Source: Caulochytrium protostelioides (Eukaryota; Chytridiomycota; Caulochytriomycetes; Caulochytriales; Caulochytriaceae). From it: a stretch of DNA of 64,000 bases. The stretch lies in assembly GCA_003615045.1 (NCBI GenBank), contig ML014127.1, positions 62,001 to 126,000 on the forward strand, written 5' to 3'. Below, piece by piece: positions 28,652-38,691 of this stretch. Each line of letters starts with the position of its first letter. The stretch's first letter is position 1. Position numbers and translations under genes: made by a program. The notes beneath the pieces were generated by a model. The model saw only the letters and a list, made by a program, of their open reading frames with translations. It had not been told where the DNA came from and made no database searches.

Positions 28652-28717
28652 TTTGTTTTACAGAGATACAAATACCCCAGTCGGAAACATGCCATCGATG
28701 ACCAGCATGCGCCCACC
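28652..28717. repeat. ~65-bp dispersed repeat, copy B
   Basis: TTTGTTTTACAGAGATACAA followed by a CGATGACCAGCATGCGCCCACC-type block; related to copy A at 26098-26160. It begins one base after the oxidoreductase stop codon. Confidence 0.5.
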
Positions 28718-28885
28718 TAGCCATCCGATCTGACCAAGATAATCTTGATCTCGCAGCGTGGCGAGTTGGCCTTCAACCCGTGGGTCTGATGACACGCATC
28801 CTTCATGGTCTGCTTGCTGAACAAGGGAAGGGCTATTCATTAGGGCTCAGGCTGCAGGCAGTCTCGTTAGCCGCAGCGTCAGCCA

Positions 28886-31800
28886 TTACAGACCAACGGC
28901 AGAGAATCCGCGCAAAGGCGTGCTCGACATGCTCTCCTGGGCCTCGCTGATCTGGTCCAGGCCGGTATGCGCCGCCGCCGGCGGCGCCATCGATCGCGGG
29001 ATGTCCGCGGGATGTGCCGACGACGCCGCCGCTGTGGATGACGTCGAGCCGACGGCGTGATACTGTTTCGAGCGGTGCGAGGCCGCCGAGGCCGGACCCG
29101 ACGACGGCGACGCGGCGGCAGCGGACTCGGACGCCGACGGCGAGGCCGACGGCGGATGAGAGGCCGACGCCGACGGCGCGGCAGACGCGGGCCGAGACGT
29201 CGCGGGCTCGGCGTCGTGATCGTGATGCGGCCCGTGGCGTCGGTCGTCTGAGTCTTCGTAGGCCGAAGCGGTCGCGGCCATCCCGCGGGGCGCATGCGCT
29301 TGGGCGGCCGGTGTTGCCGCTGTCGCCGCCGCAGGTGACTTGTGGGACGGGTTGAGGGCGAAGCCGCCGCCGGCATACTGCGTGACGGGCGGCCGGGCCA
29401 TGATCTGCTGGAATTCTTTGGACTGGCGGGCCATCTGCGCCGCGGGGCTCTGCTGCACCTTCTTGCGGAAGTCATAGTAGCGCCGCTTCAGCTCTTGCAA
29501 GTCCGCGGTCAGCCGCTCGGTCGTGTAGGCATACTCGTGACTCTGGGCCTGGTACATGTTGACCTCCGAGGCCAAGCTCTTGCACTCGCGCATTTTTTGC
29601 TTCACCGCGTCCTTGAGGATCCCCAGTTCTTCAAGCACCTCGGGCCCTGGCTGGCGGGCCAGGACGATCTTGATTTCGTTGTAGAGCTTCTCCTTCTGCG
29701 CAATCATGAGCTCCTTCTCAATCAGCTGTTCTGTCTTGCTGATGAGTCGCTTTTGCAAAGTCTGGACTTTCGCGAGCAGCTCGAACGTCGTCGGGTCACT
29801 GCCGGCGAGCTTGCGCCAGCGGTGGATATTCATCGGGCTTTCGAGCTCTTCTTCCAAAACACGCACGCGCGTGCGTTCTTTCAGCAGGTCCTTCTGCAGA
29901 CGGAAGACCATACTGCGGAGCTGGTCCACGTGGTGCGTTTCTGTCTGTAGGATCATGCGCTCGCGGCGGAGTCGCTTGATCTCGAGCCGCAGTACGCGAA
30001 TGTCTTCGAGACGCTCGCGGTACTGCACTTCACCCTTCTGCAGCGTCGAGGTCTGGATTTTGATCTTTTCTTGCAACAGCGCAATTTCGTCGTTGCGGTG
30101 AATGAGATGCGTGCCCAGCAGGTCGCGCTCGTGCACAATGGTCTCAAAGTTCTTGCGCTCCTGGTTGCTGCGGTGGTCCTGCTCCTGGATGACGGTGCGC
30201 AGCTTCTCGTGCTCGGTCTCGCTGTTGGCCATCGTGACGTGCGCCTTCTGGAGCTGGTTCGAGAGTTTGCCGATCTGGAGGTGGAGGCCCTCTTTCTCCT
30301 TTTCGACCTTGCCGATCACAAACTGCTCCTTGACGAGCGCCGCTTCCTTCATCAAGATTTCTTCCTTCAGCTGCTCGATCTGGTGACTCATAATCTTGAG
30401 TTTGCGTTGGACTTCGATGACTTCGTCCTGCCGCTCGATCAGGTTCCGCGAGTAGATGTTGCGGTCGGCCCGCACGCTTTCGTACATGGCCTGCTGCTCC
30501 TTGAGCTTCTTGTCAAGTTCCTGGATGCGCTTGCGCGAGTCCAGATCCATGTTGTCGCGGCGCTTCAGCGCCTCGTCGCGCTCAGCGATCTGGCGCTCGA
30601 GCGCGGACATCTCCGCCGTATACCGCTCGCGCTCTGTTTCGAGCGTCAAGATGAGTTGACGCATCTTAACGGCTTCGTCCCTGTAGCTCTTGATCTCGTG
30701 CTCAAGGGTCAGACGGTCGTGCTCGCCGGTCTTGGTCAGCCCGATCTGCTTGGCCGTCGCGGCCTGCTGCCGGGCGAGGTTCTTTTGGGCGACCTCGCGT
30801 TCGCGCGTCAAGGCCTCCGCTTTCGCCGCGGTCTGGTCGAGGGTATGCTTAGTCTCCTCGACTGTTTTGCGCAAGCCGTGGATTTGGCCGCGCAGCAGGT
30901 CGCGCTGCCGCTCGAGATCGGCGCGCGCGTCTTCAAGCTGCTTGCACTGCTTCTGCGTCGCGTCCTTGGCGCGCTGGACTTGCTTGAGCTGGTCGTGCAC
31001 CTGTGCGGTCTGGCGGCGGGCCTCGGCCAGCTCCTCGTCACGCGCCTGCGTCTCAGAAAACAGCCGCGTCGCCGTCGCGAGCTGCTCTTCATACTCGGCC
31101 TGCAGACGCGTCATGCGGCTCAGCAGACCGTCGCGGTCCTTTGTCGCTTTCTCTGCGGAGAGCCGCTCGTCGCGCATCTGCGTCTCCAGCGTCTGGATCG
31201 TCACGCGGTAGCCCTGGAGCTCGCTTGCCTTGGTCTGCGCCTCGAGGTCACGCAGGGCGAGCTGCTCTTCGAGGGCGCGGACGCGCGCGTCGAGCTTCTC
31301 ACGCACATGCAGCTCGCGGTCGGCTTCGGACTTCTTGGACGACAGCAGGTCCTTCAGTTGCGTCAGCTCTTCCTCGATCGCGTCGCGCGCCATCGATGTC
31401 TCCTCCAGCCGATTCTCGAGCGACTCGATCTGGGACTGGTTGAGGCTGACCTGTTGCTTCAGCACCGCCTGTTCGGTCAGGGCGTTGTTTTTCTCCTCCT
31501 GCAAGGTCTTTATCTGCACCTCCTGCTCCAGATTCATTTCCAGGATCTTGCCGCGGTTCATCAGCGTGTCGGGCATCGCCGACGCGTAGCTCCGGCCATG
31601 CGTGATGCGGCTCTTAATCTCAGCGTCGTTCACGCCCTTCTCGGCCGCGATCGTCTTGAGGATCTCAGTTTCGTTCTTGAGGCCCTGGATCTGGTCTTTC
31701 AGCCGCGACTCCTTCTCGGCCGAAGACTCCACGAGCTTCCAGGCCTTGCGGACTTCCTTTTTGAACGACATGATTGTGCCGCGGTCGGCCTGCGCGAGCT

Positions 31801-32434
31801 TGAGCGCGGCCTGCACCTTGGCGTTTGTGCCGCCGACTTCTTCCTGCAGCTCCTTACAGCGCTTCACGAGCGCAGTCTCGTTCTGCCGCGACGTTGTGTA
31901 CCAGTGGTGCAACGACGAGTACGCATTGTACACCCGCATCAGCATCGGGTCGGCCGCGACCGCGCCGGCGTCCGGCATCAGGGTGTCGAGGTCCATGATG
32001 TCGTCGGGGCTGTTCTCGGGATTCTCAGGGTCAAAGACCGCCGGCTCCCCGCCTCCAGCGGCGGCGGTGCCCTCGCGCGGCGCATGGCCGGCATGGTCGT
32101 CGACGATCGACCGCAGGATCTGGTCCGTCGTGACCTCGCCGCGGTCCGCGTCCGCGCTGCCGCTGAGGGGCCGCCGTGCGGCCGACCCCGCCACGGCGTG
32201 CAGCGAGTGGGTCGAGCCTTCGTGGGCGGCGAGCCGCTCGCTCGACCCGGCAACCTGCTCCAGGGACCGCTGCGCGGCGAGTTGAGCGAGGCGGGCGTCG
32301 TCGATGACCGAGACGGCGTCAGAGTCACGGCGGTCACGTTCCGAGGCGGGACGGAGGTCCGAGGCCGAAGGCGACTGGGACAGCGGCAGGCCGGTAGGCG
32401 GCGCGCGGCCGCCGTCCCATGGCGCGCCGTCCAT
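28886..32434 (-). CDS. CFAP58: Cilia- and flagella-associated protein 58 (CFAP58)
   Basis: Axonemal coiled-coil protein needed for motile flagella. 1182 aa, almost wholly heptad-repeat coiled coil from about residue 170 to 1010. Family-specific strings include NIYSRNLIERQDEVIEVQRK, LKIMSHQIEQLKEEI, LEDIRVLRLEIKRLRRER, ELESPMNIHRWRKL, LQKRLISKTEQLIEKELM and QKEKLYNEIKIVLARQPGPE, all in the known order. The N-terminal 100 residues and the C-terminal ~170 are Ser/Ala-rich and extend the usual length of about 870 aa. No intron. It is the strongest evidence that the organism makes swimming zoospores. A long open frame on the opposite strand is only a shadow of its codon bias. Confidence 0.95.
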   Translation of the reverse strand: MDGAPWDGGRAPPTGLPLSQSPSASDLRPASERDRRDSDAVSVIDDARLAQLAAQRSLEQVAGSSERLAAHEGSTHSLHAVAGSAARRPLSGSADADRGEVTTDQILRSIVDDHAGHAPREGTAAAGGGEPAVFDPENPENSPDDIMDLDTLMPDAGAVAADPMLMRVYNAYSSLHHWYTTSRQNETALVKRCKELQEEVGGTNAKVQAALKLAQADRGTIMSFKKEVRKAWKLVESSAEKESRLKDQIQGLKNETEILKTIAAEKGVNDAEIKSRITHGRSYASAMPDTLMNRGKILEMNLEQEVQIKTLQEEKNNALTEQAVLKQQVSLNQSQIESLENRLEETSMARDAIEEELTQLKDLLSSKKSEADRELHVREKLDARVRALEEQLALRDLEAQTKASELQGYRVTIQTLETQMRDERLSAEKATKDRDGLLSRMTRLQAEYEEQLATATRLFSETQARDEELAEARRQTAQVHDQLKQVQRAKDATQKQCKQLEDARADLERQRDLLRGQIHGLRKTVEETKHTLDQTAAKAEALTREREVAQKNLARQQAATAKQIGLTKTGEHDRLTLEHEIKSYRDEAVKMRQLILTLETERERYTAEMSALERQIAERDEALKRRDNMDLDSRKRIQELDKKLKEQQAMYESVRADRNIYSRNLIERQDEVIEVQRKLKIMSHQIEQLKEEILMKEAALVKEQFVIGKVEKEKEGLHLQIGKLSNQLQKAHVTMANSETEHEKLRTVIQEQDHRSNQERKNFETIVHERDLLGTHLIHRNDEIALLQEKIKIQTSTLQKGEVQYRERLEDIRVLRLEIKRLRRERMILQTETHHVDQLRSMVFRLQKDLLKERTRVRVLEEELESPMNIHRWRKLAGSDPTTFELLAKVQTLQKRLISKTEQLIEKELMIAQKEKLYNEIKIVLARQPGPEVLEELGILKDAVKQKMRECKSLASEVNMYQAQSHEYAYTTERLTADLQELKRRYYDFRKKVQQSPAAQMARQSKEFQQIMARPPVTQYAGGGFALNPSHKSPAAATAATPAAQAHAPRGMAATASAYEDSDDRRHGPHHDHDAEPATSRPASAAPSASASHPPSASPSASESAAAASPSSGPASAASHRSKQYHAVGSTSSTAAASSAHPADIPRSMAPPAAAHTGLDQISEAQESMSSTPLRGFSAVGL

Positions 32435-33443
32435 TCGGCGCGGGGGAGGGACGCCGGTCGGGCCGTCGCGAAGCAGGGTTCAAGGGGGGGCAGCAGGCGT
32501 GCCACGCAATCGTCAAGCGCACGGCGGCAACGGACTGCAGCGACCCACGGGGCGCCGTCACGAGAGCAAGGGGACGTAGGGAGTCACGCATGCAATGGCG
32601 GGCCACGTTGGCGTCGAGCATGCGGGGGCGTCGTCGATGATAGCTCGGGGGAATCCTCCTAAGTACCAGACCGACGATGCGTGACACATCTCCTTCTGGC
32701 CATGAGCGATCTCTGATAGGGATCCGACCGATACAGAGCGCCGGCCAAGGAGCCATGAGACCGCCATCATGGCGCACGTGGCGCCGTCGTTCGCCATCCT
32801 TGCTCCTCATCGAAGCCGCCGATCCCCGACGCCGATCCCCGACGCCGATCCCTGCCACGGAGGGCGCACGGCTCGTCGGCGATTGCCATCACTCTCCGCC
32901 GCAGTCAAGGCCCGCGCACCGGCGTCTCGTCCTTGGCTGCTTGCGGCGCTGGTGTCCGTCTCCCCAAGATCGGCACAGCGGCGGTGTTATGACCACCGCG
33001 GCGGATCACGGCGGGCGGCGGCGGCGGCGGCGGGCGGCGGCAGACGGCCTGGCGGGCAGCCGGCCCCCTGTCGGCCCTGGAAGGCCGATGACCCCCGCGC
33101 GCGCCGCGGGATGGGGGCGCCGCGGCCGCAGAGGGGGTTGGGAGCGGTCTTGGCGGCTTTCTTCACCGCAGCACGTCGTGCGACGCGACGGCAGCGCTGG
33201 CGACAAGGCAGGTCCTTCCCGGGTGAGTAAGCCATACTGCGACGAGCCATCACCTGTGCTTCCCGTGGACGGCGGATCGTGGCACCCATGTGCCAGATGT
33301 CGCCAGAGGCCGACATCCTGCGGAGGCGCCCGACGTCGCACTGGCGCAGACGTGCGCTTGGCGAGGTCGTGGGAAGCAGAAGAGGAAGTTATTTAAATAC
33401 AGAAAAGAGAAAAGAAACGCGGAGACGCATTCCTCGCGTCGAC
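32435..33443. other. Spacer CFAP58 promoter / RAE1 3' flank
   Basis: Contains 13-bp repeats (GATCCCCGACGCC, nearly three units) at about 32820-32855, a GGC-rich run at 33000-33045 and an AT-rich patch TTATTTAAATA near 33390 just past the RAE1 stop, probably 3' UTR. No gene was supported. Confidence 0.55.
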
Positions 33444-34460
33444 TTAACGCTTCTTGGGTCGCGGCTTGATGTCTTCTTCTTTGACGGGGTGCAGCATGAT
33501 CTTGCAGGTCTGGTTCGTGTAGTGCTCGTGGCCCTTGCTCCAGTCGTAGCACGCGGCATACGCAAAGATGGAGCCGTTCCGGTTGAACGCGGTGGCGGTG
33601 ACCGGCATGTTATTTGGCGCGGTCAGGGCCTTGATGCGCTGCTTGCTGTCCTTGTCCCACCACGAGATCGTGCCGTCGGCGCCGGCCGTTGAGAACGTGC
33701 CGAACAACGGGTGGAAGCTGATCGCGTTGACCGAGTAGACGTCCTGGTCCTTGCGGTGGCACCGGAACGAAAAGTTGTTGGGCGCGTCCTTCTCCTCGAC
33801 ATACTGGATGCCGATGCGGCCCTCGATCGAGCCGATCGCAAAGCCGTTCTGCGACACGGGGAAGCAGCCCAGGCTCCGCGTCTGGAACTTGAGCGGCGAC
33901 AGCACGCGCTTGAACTCACGCGTCGGGTTGCGCAGGTCAAAGATGGAGATGTGGCGCTCCGCCGTCGCCGTCACGAGCAGCGGGCCGGCCAGGTCCATCG
34001 CGTAGCAGCGCTCCGGCAGCGCGTAGGTATGTGCGGGCACCGACTGGCGCAGATCCCAGAACCGGATGGTGCGGTCCCAGGACCCCGTGACGAGCATGTT
34101 GCTGATGCTCTGGACGTTGTCGATCCAGCGCATGCACTTGATCGGGGCGTCGTGGCCCGCGATTTGGGTGACCTGGCCCGTCTGGAGGTCGAGCATGCGG
34201 CCCGCCTTGTCGGCGCCGCCCGAGAAGCACTTCATGCCGTCCTTGCTCCACGTGGTGCACAGCGCAGGCTGCTCGTGCGGAATCACCATCTTGGGGACCG
34301 TGTTGCCGTTTGGCTGGACTTCCCAGATCCGCGTCTGGTTGTCCCAGCACGAGGCCGACAAGAAGTCGGCCGCCGGCGAGAACGCGAGGTCACTCACGCC
34401 ATCCTGCGGCGCGGCCGTGACCTCGAAGTCCTTGCTCACCGTGTTCATTGCGGCAATCAA
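33444..34460 (-). CDS. RAE1: mRNA export factor Rae1/Gle2 (WD40)
   Basis: Seven-bladed WD40 protein at the nuclear pore that binds the GLEBS motif of Nup98-type nucleoporins and helps mRNA export. 338 aa, typical length. Recognisable strings: KDFEVTAAPQDGVSDLAFSP, FLSASCWDNQTRIWEV, ALCTTWSKDGMKCFSGGADK, RTIRFWDLRQSVPAHTYALP, GFAIGSIEGRIGIQYV, SFRCHRKDQDVYSVNAISFH and FAYAACYDWSKGHEHY. The Lys-rich C-terminus KPRPKKR is also usual. MIAAMNTVSKDFEV offers starts at 34460 and 34448. Divergent from COX15. Confidence 0.95.
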   Translation of the reverse strand: MIAAMNTVSKDFEVTAAPQDGVSDLAFSPAADFLSASCWDNQTRIWEVQPNGNTVPKMVIPHEQPALCTTWSKDGMKCFSGGADKAGRMLDLQTGQVTQIAGHDAPIKCMRWIDNVQSISNMLVTGSWDRTIRFWDLRQSVPAHTYALPERCYAMDLAGPLLVTATAERHISIFDLRNPTREFKRVLSPLKFQTRSLGCFPVSQNGFAIGSIEGRIGIQYVEEKDAPNNFSFRCHRKDQDVYSVNAISFHPLFGTFSTAGADGTISWWDKDSKQRIKALTAPNNMPVTATAFNRNGSIFAYAACYDWSKGHEHYTNQTCKIMLHPVKEEDIKPRPKKR

Positions 34461-35662
34461 TCAATAACGATGCGTGATGAAGACGACAATCGGGACACGA
34501 GGGATGGCAGGCGCGACGGGGGGCCGCTAGGATGACGGGACCCGAGAGGACGGAATCGCCCCGCACCGCACCGACGGCGTCAAACAGAGCGTGCGCGTAT
34601 GAGCGGAAACGACCCGGTGCTGCGAGTCGCGTGCGGCAGCTAGACCGGCACGTGGAAGGGCCGCGGCGTGTTCGAGAGAATGAGAGCGCGAGAGAGCGCG
34701 GAGAGGGCGCTGAGCCACGTGGACGGCAGGCGACGGCCGAGAGGTCGACGGCTCGTGGCGCGAAGATCAGCCAACGGCGGCAGTTCTGGCAGAAGAGGAG
34801 TGATCCGTAACGCGATACGGCAACCGCTGTTTAGCGACAGGCAAACCACGCGCACACGCACAGGTATGCGGATGCGTCAGCGGATGTCGGGTCCGACGGC
34901 CACGGAGAGGACGGTGCCAAAAAATAAGGCAAAAAGCGTGACCACCGGCCAAGAGTCGTTCCGCAGCAATTGCGGCGCCGTATCGTCCAAGAAAAAAAGC
35001 GTGTTCAGCACGATGCGCGATGGCGTGGTCCTGTTAAGTAGTTTCAGGCACGTGGCGACGGCGGAGCGTAGATGCCGAGGGATATATCCGTCGAGCGAAT
35101 GGATACTGCAGTCTCTGTAGACGTCTAGACGAAGGTGGCCACGAGCCCTCACATGATGTGTTATCGATATTGGCTCTGCACGAAGATGCTATCGCTGTAC
35201 ACCTTCGTATGGCACGTGGTCGCGCTACCTGCGCGCACGCGTTCTAATGCGAGGGTTGGCATCCAAAGCGGCGTGCGAGCCGGCTTTCGACAAAGACAAG
35301 CGCGCCGCCCAACAGGGGCGAGATGCCGCCTGACGCCGCCACTGACCGTAACAAACCCTCGGGCGGCCCCCTATGGCGACCGCCGCAGGCGCCGCCATCG
35401 TCGTCGCCACCCAGTCCAGGGCGTAGACTCCGCTAAGTCGCGCTATCACAAAGCGCGGGGGTCCGGCAATATATGTCGTCACGATCGGCCATCCTCACAT
35501 GAACGACGATGTCTGGCGCAATCGCATATGCTTTCCAGCAACTCGCCCCATGCGCCACGCGACACCGGTCTTCGTTGTCCCTCGATTCGTGCGCGCGCCA
35601 GGACGCCGCCACGCACCGCAACTCCGCTCGCTCGCTCATCCGCCCAGGATCCCACTGAAGGC
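34461..35662. promoter_or_regulatory. Divergent intergenic region RAE1 / COX15
   Basis: 1.2 kb holding both promoters. AT content rises at 34900-35200. The frame upstream of the chosen COX15 ATG stays open to 35135 but reads as Arg/Pro/Ser-rich sequence without family similarity. No other gene seen. Confidence 0.5.
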
Positions 35663-37273
35663 ATGCTGGCGCTCTGCTGCCGCCAGGGCGCGCGCGCGCC
35701 GTGGTCCGCCGCTGCGGCCAGCGCCGTCTTCGCGCGCTCGCCGCTCGCGATCCTCACTCGCCGCGCTCTCGTGCGGCCCACGCGCGGTCTGGCGTGGCCG
35801 TCGGCCGCCGCCGCTGCTGCTCAGCGATGGCCCACGCCGTCGCGCGCGCAAGCGCCTGTCGGCGCCGCCGCCACGCCAAGGAAGCCGTGCGCGCCGACCG
35901 ATACTGTGCTGGCGCTCATGCAGGCTCGCGGCCTCGTCACCGCGCCGTCGTCCTCGCCTGCAGCGGCCGGCACGCCGTCCATGCCGCCCACCGCGGCGCC
36001 GAGCTCGACGGCGCCGGGAAGCCCATCAGCACCCGCATCGTCACTACCGCCCTCGTCGTCCCGCGCCGTCGGCTGGTGGCTGCTCGCTCTGGCTGCCCTC
36101 GTCTTTGGCATCGTGGTCGTCGGCGGGCTGACGCGGCTGACCGAGTCGGGGTTGTCGATCACCGAGTGGCAGCTCTTCAAGGGCACGAAGCCACCGACCT
36201 CGGCCGACGACTGGGAAAAGGCGTTCGCCCACTACAAACAGTTCCCTGAATACCTCAAGCTCAAGCCGAACATGACGCTTGAGGAGTTCAAGGATATCTA
36301 CTGGTGGGAATGGGTCCACCGCGAAATCGGGCGCTTCATTGGCGTGGCCTTCATTCTGCCGGGCCTCTACTTTTGGCGCCGGCGCATGATGTCGGCCACA
36401 ATGGCCAAGAAGAGCCTGGTCATTGGCGCCTTGATCGGCAGCCAGGGCGTGCTCGGCTGGCTCATGGTCCGCTCAGGCCTCGACCCGCAGCTGCTGGAGG
36501 ACCCGAACGCCGTGCCCCGGGTTAACCAGCGATACCTGGCTGCCCATCTCGGCTCGGCGTTTCTGATCTACAGCCTGCTGCTCTCGAACGCGCTCAAGAT
36601 CCTCGCGCCGCGGATGGGCGCCGTCTCTGGCAGTGGCCCGCTGCGGAGCCTCCAGCGCTTCCGCCTCGGCTCGCATCTGCTCATGGCCCTCATCTTCACG
36701 ACCGCCCTGACCGGCGCGCTCGTCGCCGGCCTCGACGCCGGCCTCGTCTGGAACGAGTGGCCCACCATGGGCGGCGAAGGCTCCTACGTGCCCCCGGACT
36801 ACTGGGCCCTCAGCGAGGACGGCGAGCAGCCCTTCTACCGCGACTGGATCAACAACGCCAGCGCCGTCCAGTGCAACCACCGCTTCATGGCCTACGCCAC
36901 CCTCACGGGCGTGGCGGTGATGGCGCTCGCCGTCGCGCGTCGCGGGCGCGCCGTCCGCCGCGTCCACGGCTTGGTCACGTCCCACGGCACCCGCGCCAGC
37001 GCCGTCCCGGGGGCGCCCCCGGCCCATGCGGCGGCCCGCACCGCCGCGGCGACCCCGGCGCCCACGGCCATCGAGCCGATCCCCGTGGCTGCGCGACGCG
37101 CAACATGGGCCCTCGTGACCGCCGTGAGCGCTCAGGCCACGCTCGGCATCACGACGCTGCTCTACCTGGTCCCCATCACGCTCGCGTCCCTGCACCAAGC
37201 CGGGTCGCTGACCCTGCTGACCGTCTCGTGGGTGCTGGTCCATGCGTTCCGTGGGCGCCGGCCGCCGCTGTAG
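35663..37273 (+). CDS. COX15: Haem A synthase COX15 (mitochondrial)
   Basis: Multi-pass inner-membrane enzyme converting haem O to haem A for cytochrome oxidase. About 536 aa from the ATG at 35663 (MLALCCRQGARAPWS), an Arg/Ala-rich mitochondrial presequence. The core starts with WWLLALAALVFGIVVVGGLT and RLTESGLSITEWQLFKGTKP. The four haem-ligand histidines sit in VHREIGRFIGV, AHLGSAFLIYS, NHRFMAYATL and LHQAGSLTLL. ALVAGLDAGLVWNEWPTMGG is also diagnostic. A longer start at 35135 is in frame but unconvincing. It converges with the NOP15-like gene, 107 bp apart. Confidence 0.92.
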   Translation: MLALCCRQGARAPWSAAAASAVFARSPLAILTRRALVRPTRGLAWPSAAAAAAQRWPTPSRAQAPVGAAATPRKPCAPTDTVLALMQARGLVTAPSSSPAAAGTPSMPPTAAPSSTAPGSPSAPASSLPPSSSRAVGWWLLALAALVFGIVVVGGLTRLTESGLSITEWQLFKGTKPPTSADDWEKAFAHYKQFPEYLKLKPNMTLEEFKDIYWWEWVHREIGRFIGVAFILPGLYFWRRRMMSATMAKKSLVIGALIGSQGVLGWLMVRSGLDPQLLEDPNAVPRVNQRYLAAHLGSAFLIYSLLLSNALKILAPRMGAVSGSGPLRSLQRFRLGSHLLMALIFTTALTGALVAGLDAGLVWNEWPTMGGEGSYVPPDYWALSEDGEQPFYRDWINNASAVQCNHRFMAYATLTGVAVMALAVARRGRAVRRVHGLVTSHGTRASAVPGAPPAHAAARTAAATPAPTAIEPIPVAARRATWALVTAVSAQATLGITTLLYLVPITLASLHQAGSLTLLTVSWVLVHAFRGRRPPL

Positions 37274-37304
37274 TCCGTCGTCGATCACGTTGAACAAAAG
37301 ATTA

Positions 37305-37310
37305 AATAAA
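37305..37310 (+). terminator. Polyadenylation signal AATAAA of COX15
   Basis: Perfect AATAAA 31 nt after the COX15 stop codon, inside the 107-bp gap to the convergent gene. Confidence 0.55.
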
Positions 37311-37380
37311 AAGAGAACAGTCAGAATGGCCGTGGGTGGGGAAGGGCGAAAGCGAAACGAGAAGCGACAACACGCGCCGA

Positions 37381-38691
37381 TTACTTGGCCGCCGCTTTGG
37401 CCGCGCGAGGCTTGCGCGTCTTCGGCTCGGCCTTGGGCACGGCCGCCGCGGCCTTGGTGGCCTTGGCGGCCTTGACGGGCGCCGCGGCCTTCTTGGCCGC
37501 CGGCACCTTCTTGGCCGTGGTCTTGGCAGGCGCCTTAGCATCGGCCTTCGTGGTCTTGGTGGCGGCAACCTTCTTGACGGGGGCGGCGGCCTTCTTGGCC
37601 GATGGCGAGGCCGTCTTAGCGGTGGCGGCGGCGGCGCTCCTCGACGTGCGACGCTTGGGCGCCGGGGCAGCAGCCTCCTCGTCGCCGCTGGATGCCGCGT
37701 CGGCGGCATCCTCCGCGTCAGAGGCCTCGTCGACCGAGACGTCATCGGCCGAGGCCTCGTCGGCGTCCGAGACGATCTCGGCCATCTTGGCCATGATGTC
37801 CTCCTCGTCCGACGAAGCGGCGTCCTCGTTCTCGTCAGCGGGGACGGCGATCACGTCGGCGGCGTCCGTCGTGGCGGTGGCGGTCTGCTGCTCGGGCTTG
37901 GCCGCAGGCATGGCGGCGACCGGCACGGCAGTACCGAGCGCCTGCGCTTGCTCGGCGAGACCGGTATACTGGTAGTCGATCCCGAGCGTCTTCATCTTTT
38001 CGTTCTGCTTGGTCTCCTTCTCGACGAGAGCCGCGACCGTCGAGGCGTAGGCGGCGGCCGGCACGATGCAGCTCTGGTTGACGAGCGCCGCGGGCTTGGG
38101 CCCCATCACGACGAACTTGCGGTTGGCGCCCTTCCACGTCTCCGGGTGCACCTTGTCCTCCGGGATGAGCTGGCACTTGAGGAGGTGGCCGAACATGAGG
38201 TAGTTGTTCATGGTCTCGGCCACGATTTTGGCGACCTGGGCCTCGGCGAACTGGATAAAGGCGAAGTGTTTGGACGCGCCGGTCTTCTTGTTGCGCGACA
38301 GGCGCAGCTGCGTGATTTCGCCGAACTGCTTGAAGTAGTCGCGCATCTGCTCTTCGTAGAAGCCATGCGGGATGCGGCCCAGGTACACGGTGCCGACCTT
38401 GTTGGACGCCGGCGGCGCCGGCGGCAGGAAGTCCCGTCGGGATTTCTTGGACGTCGCCGCCGCGCCCGCGCCGGCCACGTGCCCGCGCTTTTTGCTGATG
38501 CGCGTCGGCATCGTCTCGCCGTCCACAACGGCCTCGGCGGACGCCGTGGTCGTGGTCGTGGTCGTCGTCGTCGTCGTCTCGACGCTGACGACGGCGGCGC
38601 CCGAGGCCAGCTCGTCGGCGGAGGCGGCGCCCGCGGCGACCGACTCGGTGACCTCGACGGTCTTGGTCGCCTTGCGAATCAAGGCACCCAT
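37381..38691 (-). CDS. NOP15: Nucleolar RRM protein of the Nop15/NIFK type
   Basis: Ribosome biogenesis factor for the 60S subunit. 436 aa from the ATG at 38691 (MGALIRKATK). One RRM at about residues 97-175, with RNP2 VYLGRIPHGF and RNP1 KHFAFIQF, followed by VHPETWKGANRKF, the post-RRM segment characteristic of Nop15/NIFK. The N-terminus is Ala/Thr-rich with a basic SKKSRRD patch. The C-terminal half has acidic Ser/Asp/Glu tracts and then a long Lys/Ala/Pro tail resembling histone H1, unusually long for the family. Upstream in-frame sequence to 38886 is leader. Confidence 0.82.
   Translation of the reverse strand: MGALIRKATKTVEVTESVAAGAASADELASGAAVVSVETTTTTTTTTTTASAEAVVDGETMPTRISKKRGHVAGAGAAATSKKSRRDFLPPAPPASNKVGTVYLGRIPHGFYEEQMRDYFKQFGEITQLRLSRNKKTGASKHFAFIQFAEAQVAKIVAETMNNYLMFGHLLKCQLIPEDKVHPETWKGANRKFVVMGPKPAALVNQSCIVPAAAYASTVAALVEKETKQNEKMKTLGIDYQYTGLAEQAQALGTAVPVAAMPAAKPEQQTATATTDAADVIAVPADENEDAASSDEEDIMAKMAEIVSDADEASADDVSVDEASDAEDAADAASSGDEEAAAPAPKRRTSRSAAAATAKTASPSAKKAAAPVKKVAATKTTKADAKAPAKTTAKKVPAAKKAAAPVKAAKATKAAAAVPKAEPKTRKPRAAKAAAK

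Noticed and set aside
30071-32662. 863-codon plus-strand open frame
   Set aside because: Antisense shadow of CFAP58. Leu/Arg-rich pseudo-sequence without family similarity.
35135-35662. 176-residue N-terminal extension of COX15
   Set aside because: In frame, but Arg/Ser/Pro-rich and unlike a presequence. The ATG at 35663 gives a normal mitochondrial leader.
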